A stretch of 64,000 bases of DNA from Bretschneidera sinensis (lineage: Eukaryota > Streptophyta > Magnoliopsida > Brassicales > Akaniaceae): the NCBI GenBank assembly GCA_023935145.1, contig CM043703.1:20881227-20945226 (forward strand), in the 5' to 3' direction. The notes beneath the pieces are model-generated. The model did not search any database, had not been told where the DNA came from, and saw only the letters and a program-made list of their open reading frames with translations. Below, in pieces: positions 10,831 through 21,697 of the stretch. Positions within the stretch are counted from its first letter, which is position 1. The number at the start of each line of letters is the position of its first letter. The translations under genes were made by a program, and so were the position numbers.

Positions 10831-11400
10831 AACAATAATGACAGTAAATTTAGTGTTTTAAGGTAACCCAAACATGCTAAATATTTTTTTTATTGCTCTT
10901 GTATAATTATAATGATGTCTTCAATCGTAAAAAATGATAACTGTAAACTTCCAATGAGAATCAGTCAAAACCAAAATGTAAGGTAGCATTGCATTGCAAT
11001 CTATGTGAAACGGTCACGCAAAGATAGGCATTAAAGTTCAAATAATATTTGTCAATGAGACTTTGGTTTTCCCTGAAAAAAATAATGATACTTCAATGGT
11101 AAAATGTTCAAAACTGAAATTTGTATTTACATCATCTTCTCCAGCTATGCAATAAATCATTTTACTCCCACTAATAGTAGAAATGATTTATAGTTTTGTT
11201 TATGATTTTTAAAATTATTTATCATAAAACAGTATTAAAGTTATAAACTGTTTAATATTTAGTAAAGCAACTGTGAAAAACAATTTTTATAAGTTAAATT
11301 CATTTTTTATATAAAAACATAAACTATTTCATGAACCGTTTTTTAAATGTTTGAGTTAGTTTCTATTAAATAAACTAAAAAATAAATTGTTCCAAACACG
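10831..11400. repeat. AT-rich dispersed repeat, copy 2
   Basis: Second copy of the repeat at 7709-8520, again starting CAATAATGACAGTAAA. It is shorter, with internal deletions (for example the segment around 7990-8110 is missing). It runs straight into the lead-in of copia fragment B. The two copies bracket the small HSP gene in direct orientation. Confidence 0.65.
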
Positions 11401-11951
11401 GTATATTAGATATGATTTAAAGAAAACCTCATAAATAAGTGACTAATGCATTAGAAGTTGAATATTTCGTAGTTGCCAAGATACAGTTGACTTGGCTTCG
11501 AAAACAGTTTTTTTGTAACAATTTTTTTTTATTCTAAAATATAAAAGTTAGATCAAACACTTTTAAAAAGTTTTTAAAAAAAAATCAAAATATTAAAACG
11601 ATTTTAAGAGATTAAATTTCATGCTAAAAACATACTACATATAAACCAATTTGGTATATCTTTTATCAAACACTAAACAATTTTTAACTTTAAAACAATT
11701 TTACTATAAACTTGCAAAACTAGAAAAGACAAGATAAGCATTAAGTTGAAGGATGTGTCTCTCAATTTTATTTCCGAAGTTTTCCATGTGGGAAGTATTT
11801 TTTGAGAATATCTTGATTGTTTGACAATTTGCAGAGAAAGGCTATGACGTACATATCAATAAGAAAGGTTTCACTATCAATGATGACAAAAAATGACTAA
11901 TAGCAAAGTTAAATATGACTCAAAATCGCATATTCCCATTGAATATTAATT

Positions 11952-12707
11952 ATGAGAATTTACTTTACTTTAGTTTTTATAGTTGTTGATGATAATTGGC
12001 TATGGCATATGCGTCTTGGGCACTTGAATTTCGGTAGTATAAAATTTCTTGCTAGTAGAAACTTGGTTTCAGGATTGCCATTTATTGAAATGCCAGTTAG
12101 GGTTTGTGAGTCTTGTGTTTTGAAGAAGAAGCATAGAGATGCTTTTTCAAAGAGGAAAGCTTGGAGAGCTAAAAAACCGCTTGATTTGTACATTCTAATT
12201 TATGCTTAGTGGAGGTTCCATCTAATAGAGGTAGCAAATATTTTGTTATTTTCATTGATGATTCAATAGGAAGGCATAAGTTTATTTTTTGAAAAATAAA
12301 TACAAAAGCTTGTATGCATTTAAAATTTTATGGTTTAGGTTAAAAAATCTAGTGGGCGTTCAATTAAAATTCTGAGAACTAGTAGAGGCACTGAATACAC
12401 TGTCTAATATGATTTTTTAAGAAAACATGGGATTAAGCATCAGTTAACTGCTAGATATTTTGTTACTTTCATTGATAATTCAGTAAGGAGCCATAAGTTT
12501 ATTTTTTTTGAAAAATAAATTTGAAGCTTGTGATGCATTTAAAAATTTCTGGTTTATTTTAAAAAATCTAGTGGGCATATATATATATAGAAAACATGGG
12601 ATTGAGCATCAGTTAACTGCTAGGTATTCTCCTCAACAAAATGGGGTAGCGGATAGGAAGAATTGAATTGTTATGGATAATATTAGATGCATGTTGTATA
12701 ATAAAAA
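11952..12707 (+). pseudogene. Copia GAG-pre-integrase and integrase core, broken
   Basis: The signature LWHMRLGHLNFGSIKFL is followed by CESCVLKKKHRDAFSKRK, keeping the zinc-binding cysteine pair that fragment A lost. A stop at 12207-12209 breaks the frame before the first integrase Asp. Sequence from about 12222 to 12445 (YFV-FIDDS through HQLTAR) is repeated at 12455-12640, the second time with about 60 bases replaced by an (AT)n run. The repeat ends in YSPQQNGVA, which precedes the catalytic Glu in copia integrases; here the following codons read DRKN, so the Glu is also changed. Inactive. Confidence 0.75.
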
Positions 12708-13126
12708 CTAGCATTTCAACACACGCGTAATCTGCTCTTTTATTTTCTTACTTATAAGCATGCCATGACTAATATTCACGTATTCTCTATTAGAAAACTG
12801 AACCTACAAATAAACCCCAAGGGAAGAACAATCCGGTTAGAATCACAAAAAAGAAATAAGAACAAATGAAAATGTAGAGAAGATAAAGAAGAATAGAGAA
12901 AATCAACTTGGGTTGAACATGTGAGAGATCAAGAGAGTGGAGAAATTAAGTATGAGTGGGATAATAAGAGAGAAAAACATGGGAGAAAGATGTAGGGAGT
13001 TGGAGTCAATTGAGTTACATATATAAATTTATTTAAATATTTGATTTATATATTTAAGTAGGTATTTATGAGACATTTTGAGTTGTGGACACCAAATGGG
13101 AGTTCTAGCTTTATTAATAGTATAGA
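12708..13126 (-). mobile_element. Helitron-like non-autonomous insertion (419 bp)
   Basis: On the minus strand the insert starts TCTATACTATTAATAAAGC and ends GTTGAAATGCTAG, fitting the plant Helitron pattern of a TC start and CTRR end. It lies between an A and a T with no target duplication, as Helitrons do. The copia integrase codons on the two sides become contiguous and in frame when the insert is ignored (…YNK before, LPKVFW after). I do not see a strong GC-rich hairpin just before CTAG, so the class is likely but not certain. It carries no coding sequence. Confidence 0.65.
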
Positions 13127-13590
13127 TTTACCTAAAGTTTTTTGGACAAAAGTTGTTTCTTGTGCTATCTATAAAATTTGTTCGTAGAAAAACTCCGTAT
13201 GAAGCTTGGACTCGCAGAAAGCCCAACATTGAACACTTGAGGGTGTTTGGTTGTATAGCCTATGCTCATGTTCTTGATGCATTGAGAAAAAAATTTGATG
13301 ACAAAGCTAAAAAAAATGCATTTGTATTGGTTACAGTCATGAGACAAAAAGTTACAAGTTGTATAACCTAAAAAAGCAAAGTCGTCGTGAGTTGCGACCT
13401 CACTTTTGATAAGAAAGGTGTTTAGGATTGGTCTGCCGAAAGAAAAGGATTATTGTGGTTATATTTTACTAATGATGTATGGGGAAAATTGAATATCGAA
13501 ATTTGCAGCCTACTAATGATCTATCTTCATCGAATATTTTTTTCCTACATTTACAGATTCATTTAGTCGTCCACAACGTCTATTGTTCAT
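13127..13590 (+). pseudogene. Copia integrase C-terminal fragment
   Basis: Continuation of fragment B after the Helitron-like insert. It reads LPKVFW, then in a shifted frame KTPYEAWTRRKPNIEHLRVFGC (13190-13260), the conserved region after the integrase core of copia polyproteins. The frame ends at 13371; a DWSAER-type linker motif and a SRPQR-like tail appear in other frames. It is a fragment with frameshifts. Confidence 0.75.
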
Positions 13591-13599
13591 GAAATAGTC

Positions 13600-13917
13600 C
13601 ATATTCTTGATATTATTTTTTTTGCATGATTAATTGATTTGATATTGTTAATATATAGTAATAAAATTTATGTTGCATGTTTATATATAGTAAAAAATTA
13701 TTTGTAAATATTCATGCATATTTCGTTGTATATAATGTTAAGTCAAGATCAGAATGATGTATCTCCCTTGTTGAGGGTTGGGGATCAATGTAAAAATTTT
13801 TGTTAGTATTATTTTCATTGTTGCATATATGTGTTGTGTTGGGATTTTCAAAATGTGATGACACTGTCTCGGGGGTGGCTAACCCGGTATGGGTCGTTAC
13901 AATTTTGGTATCAGAGC
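13600..13917 (+). repeat. G2 5' LTR remnant and primer binding site
   Basis: The last bases (GGGGGTGGCTAACCCGGTATGGG...TTACA, ending 13901) match the G1 LTR end. At 13905-13917 TTGGTATCAGAGC is a perfect initiator-Met tRNA primer site. The LTR start could not be found; the region 13600-13860 is AT-rich without a clear TGTAATACCC start, so the LTR is 5'-truncated or strongly diverged. Confidence 0.65.
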
Positions 13918-13999
13918 ATTAGGTTTTATGATTCTGTAGACTGCATAAAAAGTAAGAAAGTGAAAGATTTAAAATAAATTATATTTTAGTAGTCTGAGG

Positions 14000-14881
14000 A
14001 TGACACGTGGACGTGCTAGAGCTAGAGTTAAAGTTGTTGATTTGAGAGGGCATGATAGGCCCCCAATATTTTGACAAGTCGAGATTGAGTCTGAATATGT
14101 GGTTCTTAGAATGAATGTGTTGACAATATAATTGATATTGGTAAAGGTGTTAGAGAATTTGAAGTTGAAAGAGATGAGTTAAGATAAGCTCTTACACATG
14201 CTCTTGAGAAAATGAATGTAACAGATGATAAAGTTGATAATTTATAGCATAGACTTGATGAACATGCTAGAGCAGTGTCTGAGGTTGTTAATCCAATAAT
14301 GATAGACATTTAAAAAAGGGAAAAAGTGAGTTTATGCATGAGATACAAAGAGATTGTTAAGTTGAATGCTTTGTTGTTTAAAGGATTTATAAACCCTTTA
14401 AAGCCTGAGTTATGGATAAAACGTGTAGAGAGATTATTTGATATTTTACCAATTACTGACAGGCAGAGGGCCGCCGTTGCTACATTTAAGTCAAAAAAAG
14501 AGGCCCTAGAATGGTGGGAGGATATTTTTCCATGCTAAGGGCAGATGTTGATAGACCCGTAACCTAGAATAGGTTTAAGGAGGTTTCCTTGATAAATACT
14601 TTCCTTAGACCTTTAGAGCTCAACAAGATAGAGATTTTATTTATTTGAGGCAAATGGGTTGACTGTGGCTCAGTATGATAGCAAATTTGTGGTCTTGTCA
14701 ATGATTGTACGGGAAATGGTAGACCTAGAGGAGAAGAAGTGTGAGAGATTCAAAGATGAACTATGTTTTAAGATTTGATCAAAACTATCTTACATGAGGC
14801 ATATGAATTATGTCAGATTAGTGGATATATCATTTCAAATTGAGAGAGATGTGATGGAGTTTAAGGGAAAGAGAAAGAGTT
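14000..14881 (+). pseudogene. G2 gag, N-terminal part
   Basis: The start MTRGRARARV matches G1 gag. After several stops the capsid block is readable at 14326-14538 (FKGFINPLKPELWIKRVERLFDILPITDRQ and EALEWWE). A second block (VDLEEKKCERFKDEL, 14700-14770) corresponds to G1 7140-7190. The gag is cut at 14881 by the copia LTR and continues at 42532 with a region matching G1 7300-7470. Multiple nonsense codons and shifts make it nonfunctional. Confidence 0.75.
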
Positions 14882-15955
14882 TGTTGACCTTTATCTAAAT
14901 TTTAATAATGATAAATCACTACTCTAATTGTACTAACAGTTTTATCTAAGTATTTAAACAATAAAAGCTTTCAGCAAAGAATTAAGATGCAAGAACTCAA
15001 CCCGTATCAGACACTAAGTCAAGACAGAAGATATAGAATAGGCATTAAGGTATTGAAATAAACTGTAAATCTCTTATGTTCAAGTAAGTAGCTTGTCTTA
15101 TGGCTCTTTTTATAAATGAATTTTGACAAAACTAGTTATTCAAACTCTTCTGAGTCAAAAACATTTTGAAACACGAAAAACTGGGTTGAAGGGCAACTCA
15201 GTCGACTGACTCCTTATACCAGTCGATTGGGGTGTGGGACAGAATGTCCCCAGTCGACTGGTGTAGAGCATCCAGTCAATTGGCATCTGGGATAGTGAGT
15301 TCCCACTCGACTGGTGCTTAGGACCCACTCGACTGGTACTATTCCATAGCCTAAAAGTGAGATTTTTAATTTGACTCAATCGATTGGTACTAAGACCCAG
15401 TCGATTGGTAATTCAAAAAATATGACCATTAGAAACGTGTGACTTGAGCATTTAATGCACAAAACCTACCAAGCCAGTGTCCAACGGCCATATTGATTGA
15501 AGCCTATATAAACCCACTTCAATGAGCATTTAAAAAAAGGAGATTACACATACAATTCATAAGTTTTCTCATTAATTCTCAAAAGCTTTGAAAAAATTAT
15601 TGTTGAGCCATTCTTCAAGCTTTGAAAGAGAGATATTATTCATTTGTAAAAGCATTCATTGCTATCTCTCTACCATTTACTTTACAGCAACTCATGTTTA
15701 CTGTAAAGGGATTAACTTCCGCAAGGAAGAGATTAGCTTCGGAGAGGAAGGGATTAGCTTCGGAGAGGAAGGGATTGGTTGTAAGGTTTGTACAACACCT
15801 GTGAAGTTGTACGACTAAAAAGTTTTAGTAGATAACTTTAAGGAGGTTCCTTGAAGAGAGTGGACGTAGGGTCGGAACGAATCCGATATTGCCGACCACT
15901 ATAAACTGAGTTTGCATTTTCTCTTCCTTAAACTCTTTTACTTAAAGCACATTAC
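14882..15955 (+). repeat. Copia 5' LTR, left part (cut by Athila B)
   Basis: This is the homologue of 41397-42420 in the intact 3' LTR. It contains eight CCAGTCGACTGG-like palindromes (15190-15415), a TATATAAA box (15505-15512) and a 20-21 bp unit (GAGAGGAAGGGATTAGCTTC) repeated about three times at 15722-15780. It stops at ATTAC (15951-15955), the duplicated target of Athila B, and resumes at 27644. Confidence 0.9.
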
Positions 15956-17299
15956 TGATAAGTGCTTAAATATTCATATTTAAGCCCCCTTATTTACATT
16001 TGTTAGGTCCTTAATTACGTTAATTTGGTCTCTTTTACCTTATTTTTGTGTTTTACATGTTTTTATAGGGTTTTGAGAAAAAGAAACAGTTTTGGCACTT
16101 AAAGGAAGAAATCTGGGATCCCTGGACAAATTGGTCTCTGGACAAATTGCGATCGATCGCGCCATGCAATGCGATCGAGCGCACATTGCGATCGTGCGCA
16201 CACATGAAGGATTGAGCGCACATTGCGATCGAGCGCAAGACATATGCGATCGAGCGCACATGTACGGGCGTGAATAGTAAACTGCAGAACCCTATTTTGG
16301 AAATAAGAGAATTTTCGTTTTAGGAAGGTTTAGGAACTCATGGGTTTCTTAGGACTTCTCAAAGACCTATAAATACACTTGTAACTCACACACATAATAC
16401 ACATCGGAGATAGAAAACACTTTTCTCTTTTCTGTTACTTGGAGTTGAGAAGCTTGGGAGAGAATTAATGCCTTTTCTCTCGGGTTTATTCTTCTCCCTT
16501 AATGTTTAGTTTATTTATAATGTTTACTTCAGATAGTATGTGTAACTAACTTTCTTATAGGGCTCGATTGAAGCCCTAGTTATGCATTCCCATATTTATA
16601 TTCATTGATAAAATCTTTGCCAATAGCTTTTATTATGTTACTTAACTTGATTAATGCATGTGCTTATTTAAATTCCTCATATGTATGTGTAAGGCCAACG
16701 TATGCATGTGGTATGGATAGGTTAGTTAGATCAATTTGAATGACCGAGTCCTGAGTCTAACATTAGTAACAAGAGATATCTTATCCAGATACCCGGGTTA
16801 ATCAACATGGGAAACCGGGAGTAGATACCATGCCCTAGGTCTCATGTGGTTGTCGATTTCCGTAGTACTTATGTTTTCTTAAGGAACAACTCAAGCAGAT
16901 ACCATGCTGAATCCCTTAAGGAAGAAAAGAGTTAGAGTAGATACCATGCCTAACTCGTTGCTTAGGGAAATCAATAGCTTAAGGAGTAGATACCATGCCC
17001 TTAGGTTGGCAACCAGTAGGTATACATAATAAAGCTAGTGCACTGATACCTTATACAAATTGGGAAAGTATGACTAGTGGTGGATATCAAAGCCCTATGT
17101 CTTTATTATTATCAAATCACCTTCCAACAGTTATTTATCTCTTTTTACTTTAGAGAAACTGATTCTAAAAGCAACTTTACCAATCCCTGTGGAGATGACC
17201 TTGCTTTTGCACACTAGACTACACTGATGACCTTGTGCACTTGCAAGTATAACTAGTACGATTATTTGCTTACTTATTTAAGTATATTTTCTCATAACA
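15956..17299 (+). repeat. Athila B 5' LTR
   Basis: 1344 bp, TGATAAGTGC...CATAACA. U3 holds five full and one half CpG palindromes (16149-16160, 16171-16182, 16188-16199, 16225-16236, 16246-16257; half at 16212). TATAAATA lies at 16368-16375. The transcribed part contains four consecutive stem-loops, each presenting a (T/C)AGATACCATGC loop (16812-17008). The small antisense frames at 16040-16261 are palindrome shadows. Confidence 0.95.
16812..17008 (+). other. Four tandem stem-loops with a conserved loop in the Athila LTR
   Basis: Each loop contains (T/C)AGATACCATGC. The arms pair as CCGGG/CCC-GG (about 16815-16840), TTAAGG..CTCA/TGA..CCTTAA (16877-16922), GAGTTA/TAACTC (16929-16956) and TAAGG/CCTTA (16978-17006). 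The region lies downstream of the TATA box, so it would be in the RNA. The same arms occur in the other Athila LTRs; in A and E the loop sequences differ while the arms stay paired. Confidence 0.6.
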
Positions 17300-17305
17300 A
17301 GTTTT

Positions 17306-17322
17306 TGGTGCCGTTGCCGGGG
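17306..17322 (+). other. Athila B primer binding site
   Basis: TGGTGCCGTTGCCGGGG, one base different from the perfect tRNA-Asp complement carried by Athila A. It lies six bases after the LTR end. Confidence 0.85.
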
Positions 17323-17560
17323 ATTGCGCTAAAGTTCTTTTTAGAATTACTTTCATTATTATTACGCTAGTATTTACTATCTTTATTTTTCATTAAACCT
17401 AATTAAATTGTTTTCTGTTTCAGGCACATCAAACCCTAACTCACACTTTCTGTGGTACTTGAGATCGATCGCAACCTCCTGTGCGATCGAGTGCATTTAG
17501 GGCAGAAAGTATCCGAGCAGCAGAGTTGAATTGCTGCACTGAAGCCGTTTCTTCTGATTT

Positions 17561-18868
17561 ATGCACGGACTTCGATCCCGACATCCAGAATTATTTCCCC
17601 TTGATCCTGAACTTGAGCAGACTATCCGACAAAAGCTAAGGAACAACTTCAAGGAGAACAAAGAAAAAGTCGAGAACGAAACACAAATGGCGGAACAGCT
17701 CGAGAACCAGCAACCACCTGCACGAGTACTGATGAAGCACTCCTTCATCCCTCGGAACATTGATCAACCATCATGCATTGCATATAAACCTGAGGCGGTG
17801 GGAAATTATTACATATCTCCACAAATCTTGAATGCTTTGACTCATTTTAGAAGCACTCCTAGCGAAGATCCACACTTGCACCTCCGAGAATTTTTCGATC
17901 TTTGCAAGTTCCAGCACATACAAGGACTAGACCAAGAAGGAATAAGGTTAATTCAGTTCCCTTTTTCCTTGAAAGATAATGCTAAACTTTGGTATAATTC
18001 CTTGCCTGCAGTTTCCATCCACACTTGGGAGGAGTTGGCAAGCAAGTTCCTGAAGAAGTTCTTCCCAGCCCAAAAGATGAGACAAATGAGGAAAGAGATC
18101 CAGTCTTTCCAACAAAAGGATGGGGACCTCTTCTTCGAAGCATGGGGACACTTCAACGACTTGCTACTCAGATGCCCACACCATAATCAGCCTCAAGATG
18201 AACTGGTACAAGCCTTTTATGAAGGTTTAAATGATACTAACAAATGTATTGTTGATTCAGGTTGTGGAGGAGTCCTGATGGAGAAAAGCAGTGAAGAAGC
18301 AATGAAGCTCTTCAAAACCCTCAGCGAGCACACCCAACAATTCTCCTCTCGAGGTAGACATGTGGCCAAGGGTAAAGGTATATATGAGGTAAATATAAAT
18401 GGAGGATCTTCCCCTCAAATGGCAGCAATGGAGAGAAAACTCGATATGATTGTAAAAGCCATGACTATTCAAAATGCCTCATCCAGCCTACCATCTACCC
18501 CACTCCAGGTATGTGCAATTTGTTCTCAATACGACCATAATACTGATACGTGTCCTTTGTACTCATCTGCAGATCCGGAACAAGCCAACTACATAGGGCC
18601 TAACAACTATCCACCGAAGAATAACCCATATGCCAACATGTATAACCCCGGATGGCGAAATCACTCGAATTTCTCATGGAGCAACAATCAAAACAATCAA
18701 GGACAGCAACGAAACCCCCAACCCACTACTCATGCTATTCCCGAACTAAAGAAAAACGACCTCGAAAGTTTAGTAAGACAACTAGTGACATCACAAGAAT
18801 AGTTCATAACTCAGCAAAAACAAACTAATGCGGCACATGACTAAGCAATTCAAAGACTAGAGGTACAA
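17561..18868 (+). pseudogene. Athila B gag
   Basis: Starts MHGLRSRHPELFPLDPELE. The capsid region includes YYISPQILNALTHF, DPHLHLREFFDLCKFQHIQG and TWEELASKFLKKFFPAQK. A CCHC knuckle, CAICSQYDHNTDTC, lies near residue 320, followed by an NNYPPKNNPYANMYNPGW motif. The first 413 codons are open. Stops at 18800 and 18842 then interrupt the coiled region leading into protease. A two-palindrome leader (17461-17494) sits between PBS and ATG. Gag would assemble the cytoplasmic particle and could serve defective copies such as C, D or L in trans. Confidence 0.85.
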
Positions 18869-19756
18869 ATGGAACAACTAGCTAAAGAGCTCAGTGGCAG
18901 AAAACAAGGGGAGCTCGCAGCTCAAACATTACCCAACCCTTGGGGGCACCAACAACTAAAGGCTGTCACAACATTGAGAAATGGCAAGGTGATCGGATCC
19001 GAGGAATCTCCAGCAGCATCCAAAGAGACACCATCAGCCTCAAGGGTAAGTGAGACGGAGAAGGTGAATGCACCACCCTTCCCGTAAAGGTTAGTGAAAC
19101 AAAAGAAAGACAATAAACTACTTGATATTTTTGAGACCTTGCGGAAAGTTGAAATTAATGTTCCATTATTAGATGCAATTCACCAAATACCTGCCTATGC
19201 TAAATTCTTAAAAGATTGTTACACTCATAAAAGAAAATTTCAAGAGCATGAGACTGTAGCATTAACTGAGGAGGTAAGTGTTGTACTGCTAAGAAAACTC
19301 CCACCAAAACTGAAAGATTCGGGTAGTTTTAGTATTCCCTGTAGAATAGGTAATCAGCTATTTGACAAGGCATTGCTAGACTTAGGAGCGGGGGTAAACT
19401 TGCTACCTTACACAGTATTCAAAACCCTAGGTTTAGGGGAGCTACAACTGATTTCTATTACCTTACAGTTGGCAAATAGGAGTATGAAAAGACCTAGGGG
19501 TGTTCTTGAGGATGTCCTAGTAAAAGTTGGTGAGTTCATTTTACCTGCTGATTTCATTGTATTAGACATGGAAGAATGCCCTATGCCATTACCTTTGCTT
19601 ATCATATTAGGGAGACCATTTATGAGAACTACCGACACTAAGATCTGTGTAAAAAAGAGTATAGTAAGTATGAAAATCAATGATGAGAAAATAGAGTTTA
19701 AAATATTTGATGCAATGAAATTTCCTCAAGATGACTTGTAATGCTTTAATGTTTGT
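18869..19756 (+). pseudogene. Athila B protease region
   Basis: Begins in MEQLAKELSGRKQGEL, passes VTTLRNGKVIG and reaches a stop at 19085-19087. It reopens at 19094 with the aspartic protease domain: catalytic ALLDLGAGVNLLPY, flap region, then IILGRPFMRT. The catalytic Asp is present, unlike in Athila A. Another stop follows DDL (19739-19741). In the ancestral element this would be continuous with gag and RT as one polyprotein; here it is in separate open pieces. Confidence 0.85.
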
Positions 19757-21676
19757 ATGATACAAAACTTGGTTGAGCAAGCTTTTCAGGTCCAACACAT
19801 TGATCCATTGGAGACTACTCTTATGCATAGCTTGATGGAGATGGATATTGAGCAAGAATATGAAGATGTTACTGATGACATCATCACAGCTGTGCACCAA
19901 CTTGCGACCTCTCCAAAATACTCCAGTATGTATCCTCCTCCATTTGAAACTCTCATACCCACTAATACTACCCTTCTTCCATCCATTGTGCAGGCACCAA
20001 CATTGGAACTAAAGCAGCTATCTGAGCATCTAACATACGCCTACTTAGGAGAAAATGCAACTTTACTTGTGATTGTAGCTGCTAACTTGAGTAGTGGGGA
20101 AGAAGGGAAGCTGTTAAGAGTTCTTAGGGAGCATAAAACTACCATTGGGTGGACCATTGCTGACATTAAGAGGATAAGTCCAGCAAAGTGAATGCATAAT
20201 ATTTACCTTGAAGAAGATGCAAGGCCCACTCGAGATGCTCAAAGACGACTTAACCCACACATGAAGGAGGTAGTAAAAACCGAGATATTGAAGCTACTAG
20301 ATGTTGGTATCATTTACCCTATATCAGATAGCAAATGGGTGAGTCCGGTCCAAGTCGTTCCTAAAAAGAGTGGGATTACTGTGGTAAAGAATGAAGATAA
20401 GGAGCTCATACCTACAAGACCAACAACGGGTTGGAGAGTATGCATTGATTACCGGAGATTAAACAAAGTAACTAGAAAAGACCATTTTCCCCTGCCATTC
20501 ATTGACCAAATGCTAGAGAGGTTAGCCGGTCACAATTATTACTGCTTCTTGGATGGGTATAGTGGATACAATCAAATTTCCATAGCACCTGAGGATCAAG
20601 AAAAGACTACATTCACATGTCCTTTCGGTACATTTGCTTATAGAAGAATGCCATTCGATTTATGCAACGCACCAACCACTTTTCAAAGATGTATGATGAT
20701 CATTTTTTTTGATATGGTAGAAAAATATATTGAGGTGTTCATGGATGATTTTAGTGTCTTTGGATCTAATTTCGATGAGTGCCTGAATCATTTGGAAAAT
20801 GTCCTAAGGAGATGTGAAGAGAGTAATTTAGTACTGAATTGGGAGAAATGTCACTTTATGGTTCAACAAGGTATTGTGTTGGGTCACTCCATCTCAAACA
20901 AAGGTATTGAGGTAGACAAAGCTAAGATTGACATCATTTCAAAGCTACCTCCCCCTCTCACGGTCAAGGGCATTAGAAGTTTCCTTGGATATGCCGGTTT
21001 TTATAGAAGATTCATTAAGGACTTCTCCAAAATCTCGAGACCTCTTTGTGCACTATTGACTAAAGATACCAAGTTTGAATGGAATGATGATTGTATGCAA
21101 GCTTTCAACACCTTGAAGAATGTTCTCACCTCTGCCCCAATAATGATAGCACCTGATTGGAATCTCCCTTTCGAATTAATGAGTGATGCTAGTGATTTTG
21201 CTTTGGGAGCTGTCTTAGGTCAAAGAATCAATAAAGTGCCTCATGCTATTTACTATGCTTCTAGAACATTAAATGATGCTCAGCTTAACTATTCTACTAC
21301 TGAAAAAGAATTATTAGTTGTTATTTTTGCTTTAGAGAAGTTTAGATCATATTTTATTGGTTATAAAGTTATTGTATTCACTAACCATGCTGCTTTGAGA
21401 TATTTGTTTTCTAAGAAAGATGCAAAACCTAAGCTAATCAGATGGGTACTCCTACTCCAAGAATTCGATTTAGAGATCAAAGACAAAAAGGGCAGTGAGA
21501 ATGTAGTTACGGATCATTTGTCAAGACTCCCATTTGAGAATGATGATAGAGAGTTACCTTTGAATGAGAACTTCCCCGATGAACAACTATTCACACTAGA
21601 GGTAAAACTTCCATGGTATGCTGATATAGTTAATTATCTAACTGTTAAAGTTTTTCCCCCAGGTATGACTACTTAA
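19757..21676 (+). pseudogene. Athila B reverse transcriptase and RNase H
   Basis: The linker (19757-20191) ends at a TGA between SPAK and [11 protein letters not shown] then reads [35 protein letters not shown] and the catalytic FMDDFSVFG with both Asp residues present. A conserved FGLCNAP has become FDLCNAP. RNase H has [15 protein letters not shown] and [15 protein letters not shown], but the later TDH reads TNH, a likely damaging change. The 494-codon frame 20192-21676 is open and ends at a nonsense codon before integrase. It copies element RNA into DNA in the particle. Confidence 0.9.
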
Positions 21677-21697
21677 GAAAAGAAACGGCTAATATCT

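Larger units (their letters stand above)
11490..13590 (+). mobile_element. Degenerate Ty1/copia fragment B
   Basis: A second, longer copy of the copia element in fragment A. It comprises an AT-rich lead-in, GAG-pre-integrase (11952-12209), integrase core with an internal duplication, then a Helitron-like insertion, then the integrase C-terminal part (13127-13371) and traces of the linker to RT until about 13590, where G2 LTR-type sequence follows. No gag, protease, RT or LTR is seen. Confidence 0.75.

Noticed and set aside
12572..12585. (AT)n microsatellite as a separate feature
   Set aside because: Very short, and part of the internal duplication in copia fragment B.
16149..16262. Repeated 12-mers resembling a CRISPR-like array
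   Set aside because: Spacing is irregular, the units are palindromes within an LTR, and the DNA is plant nuclear.
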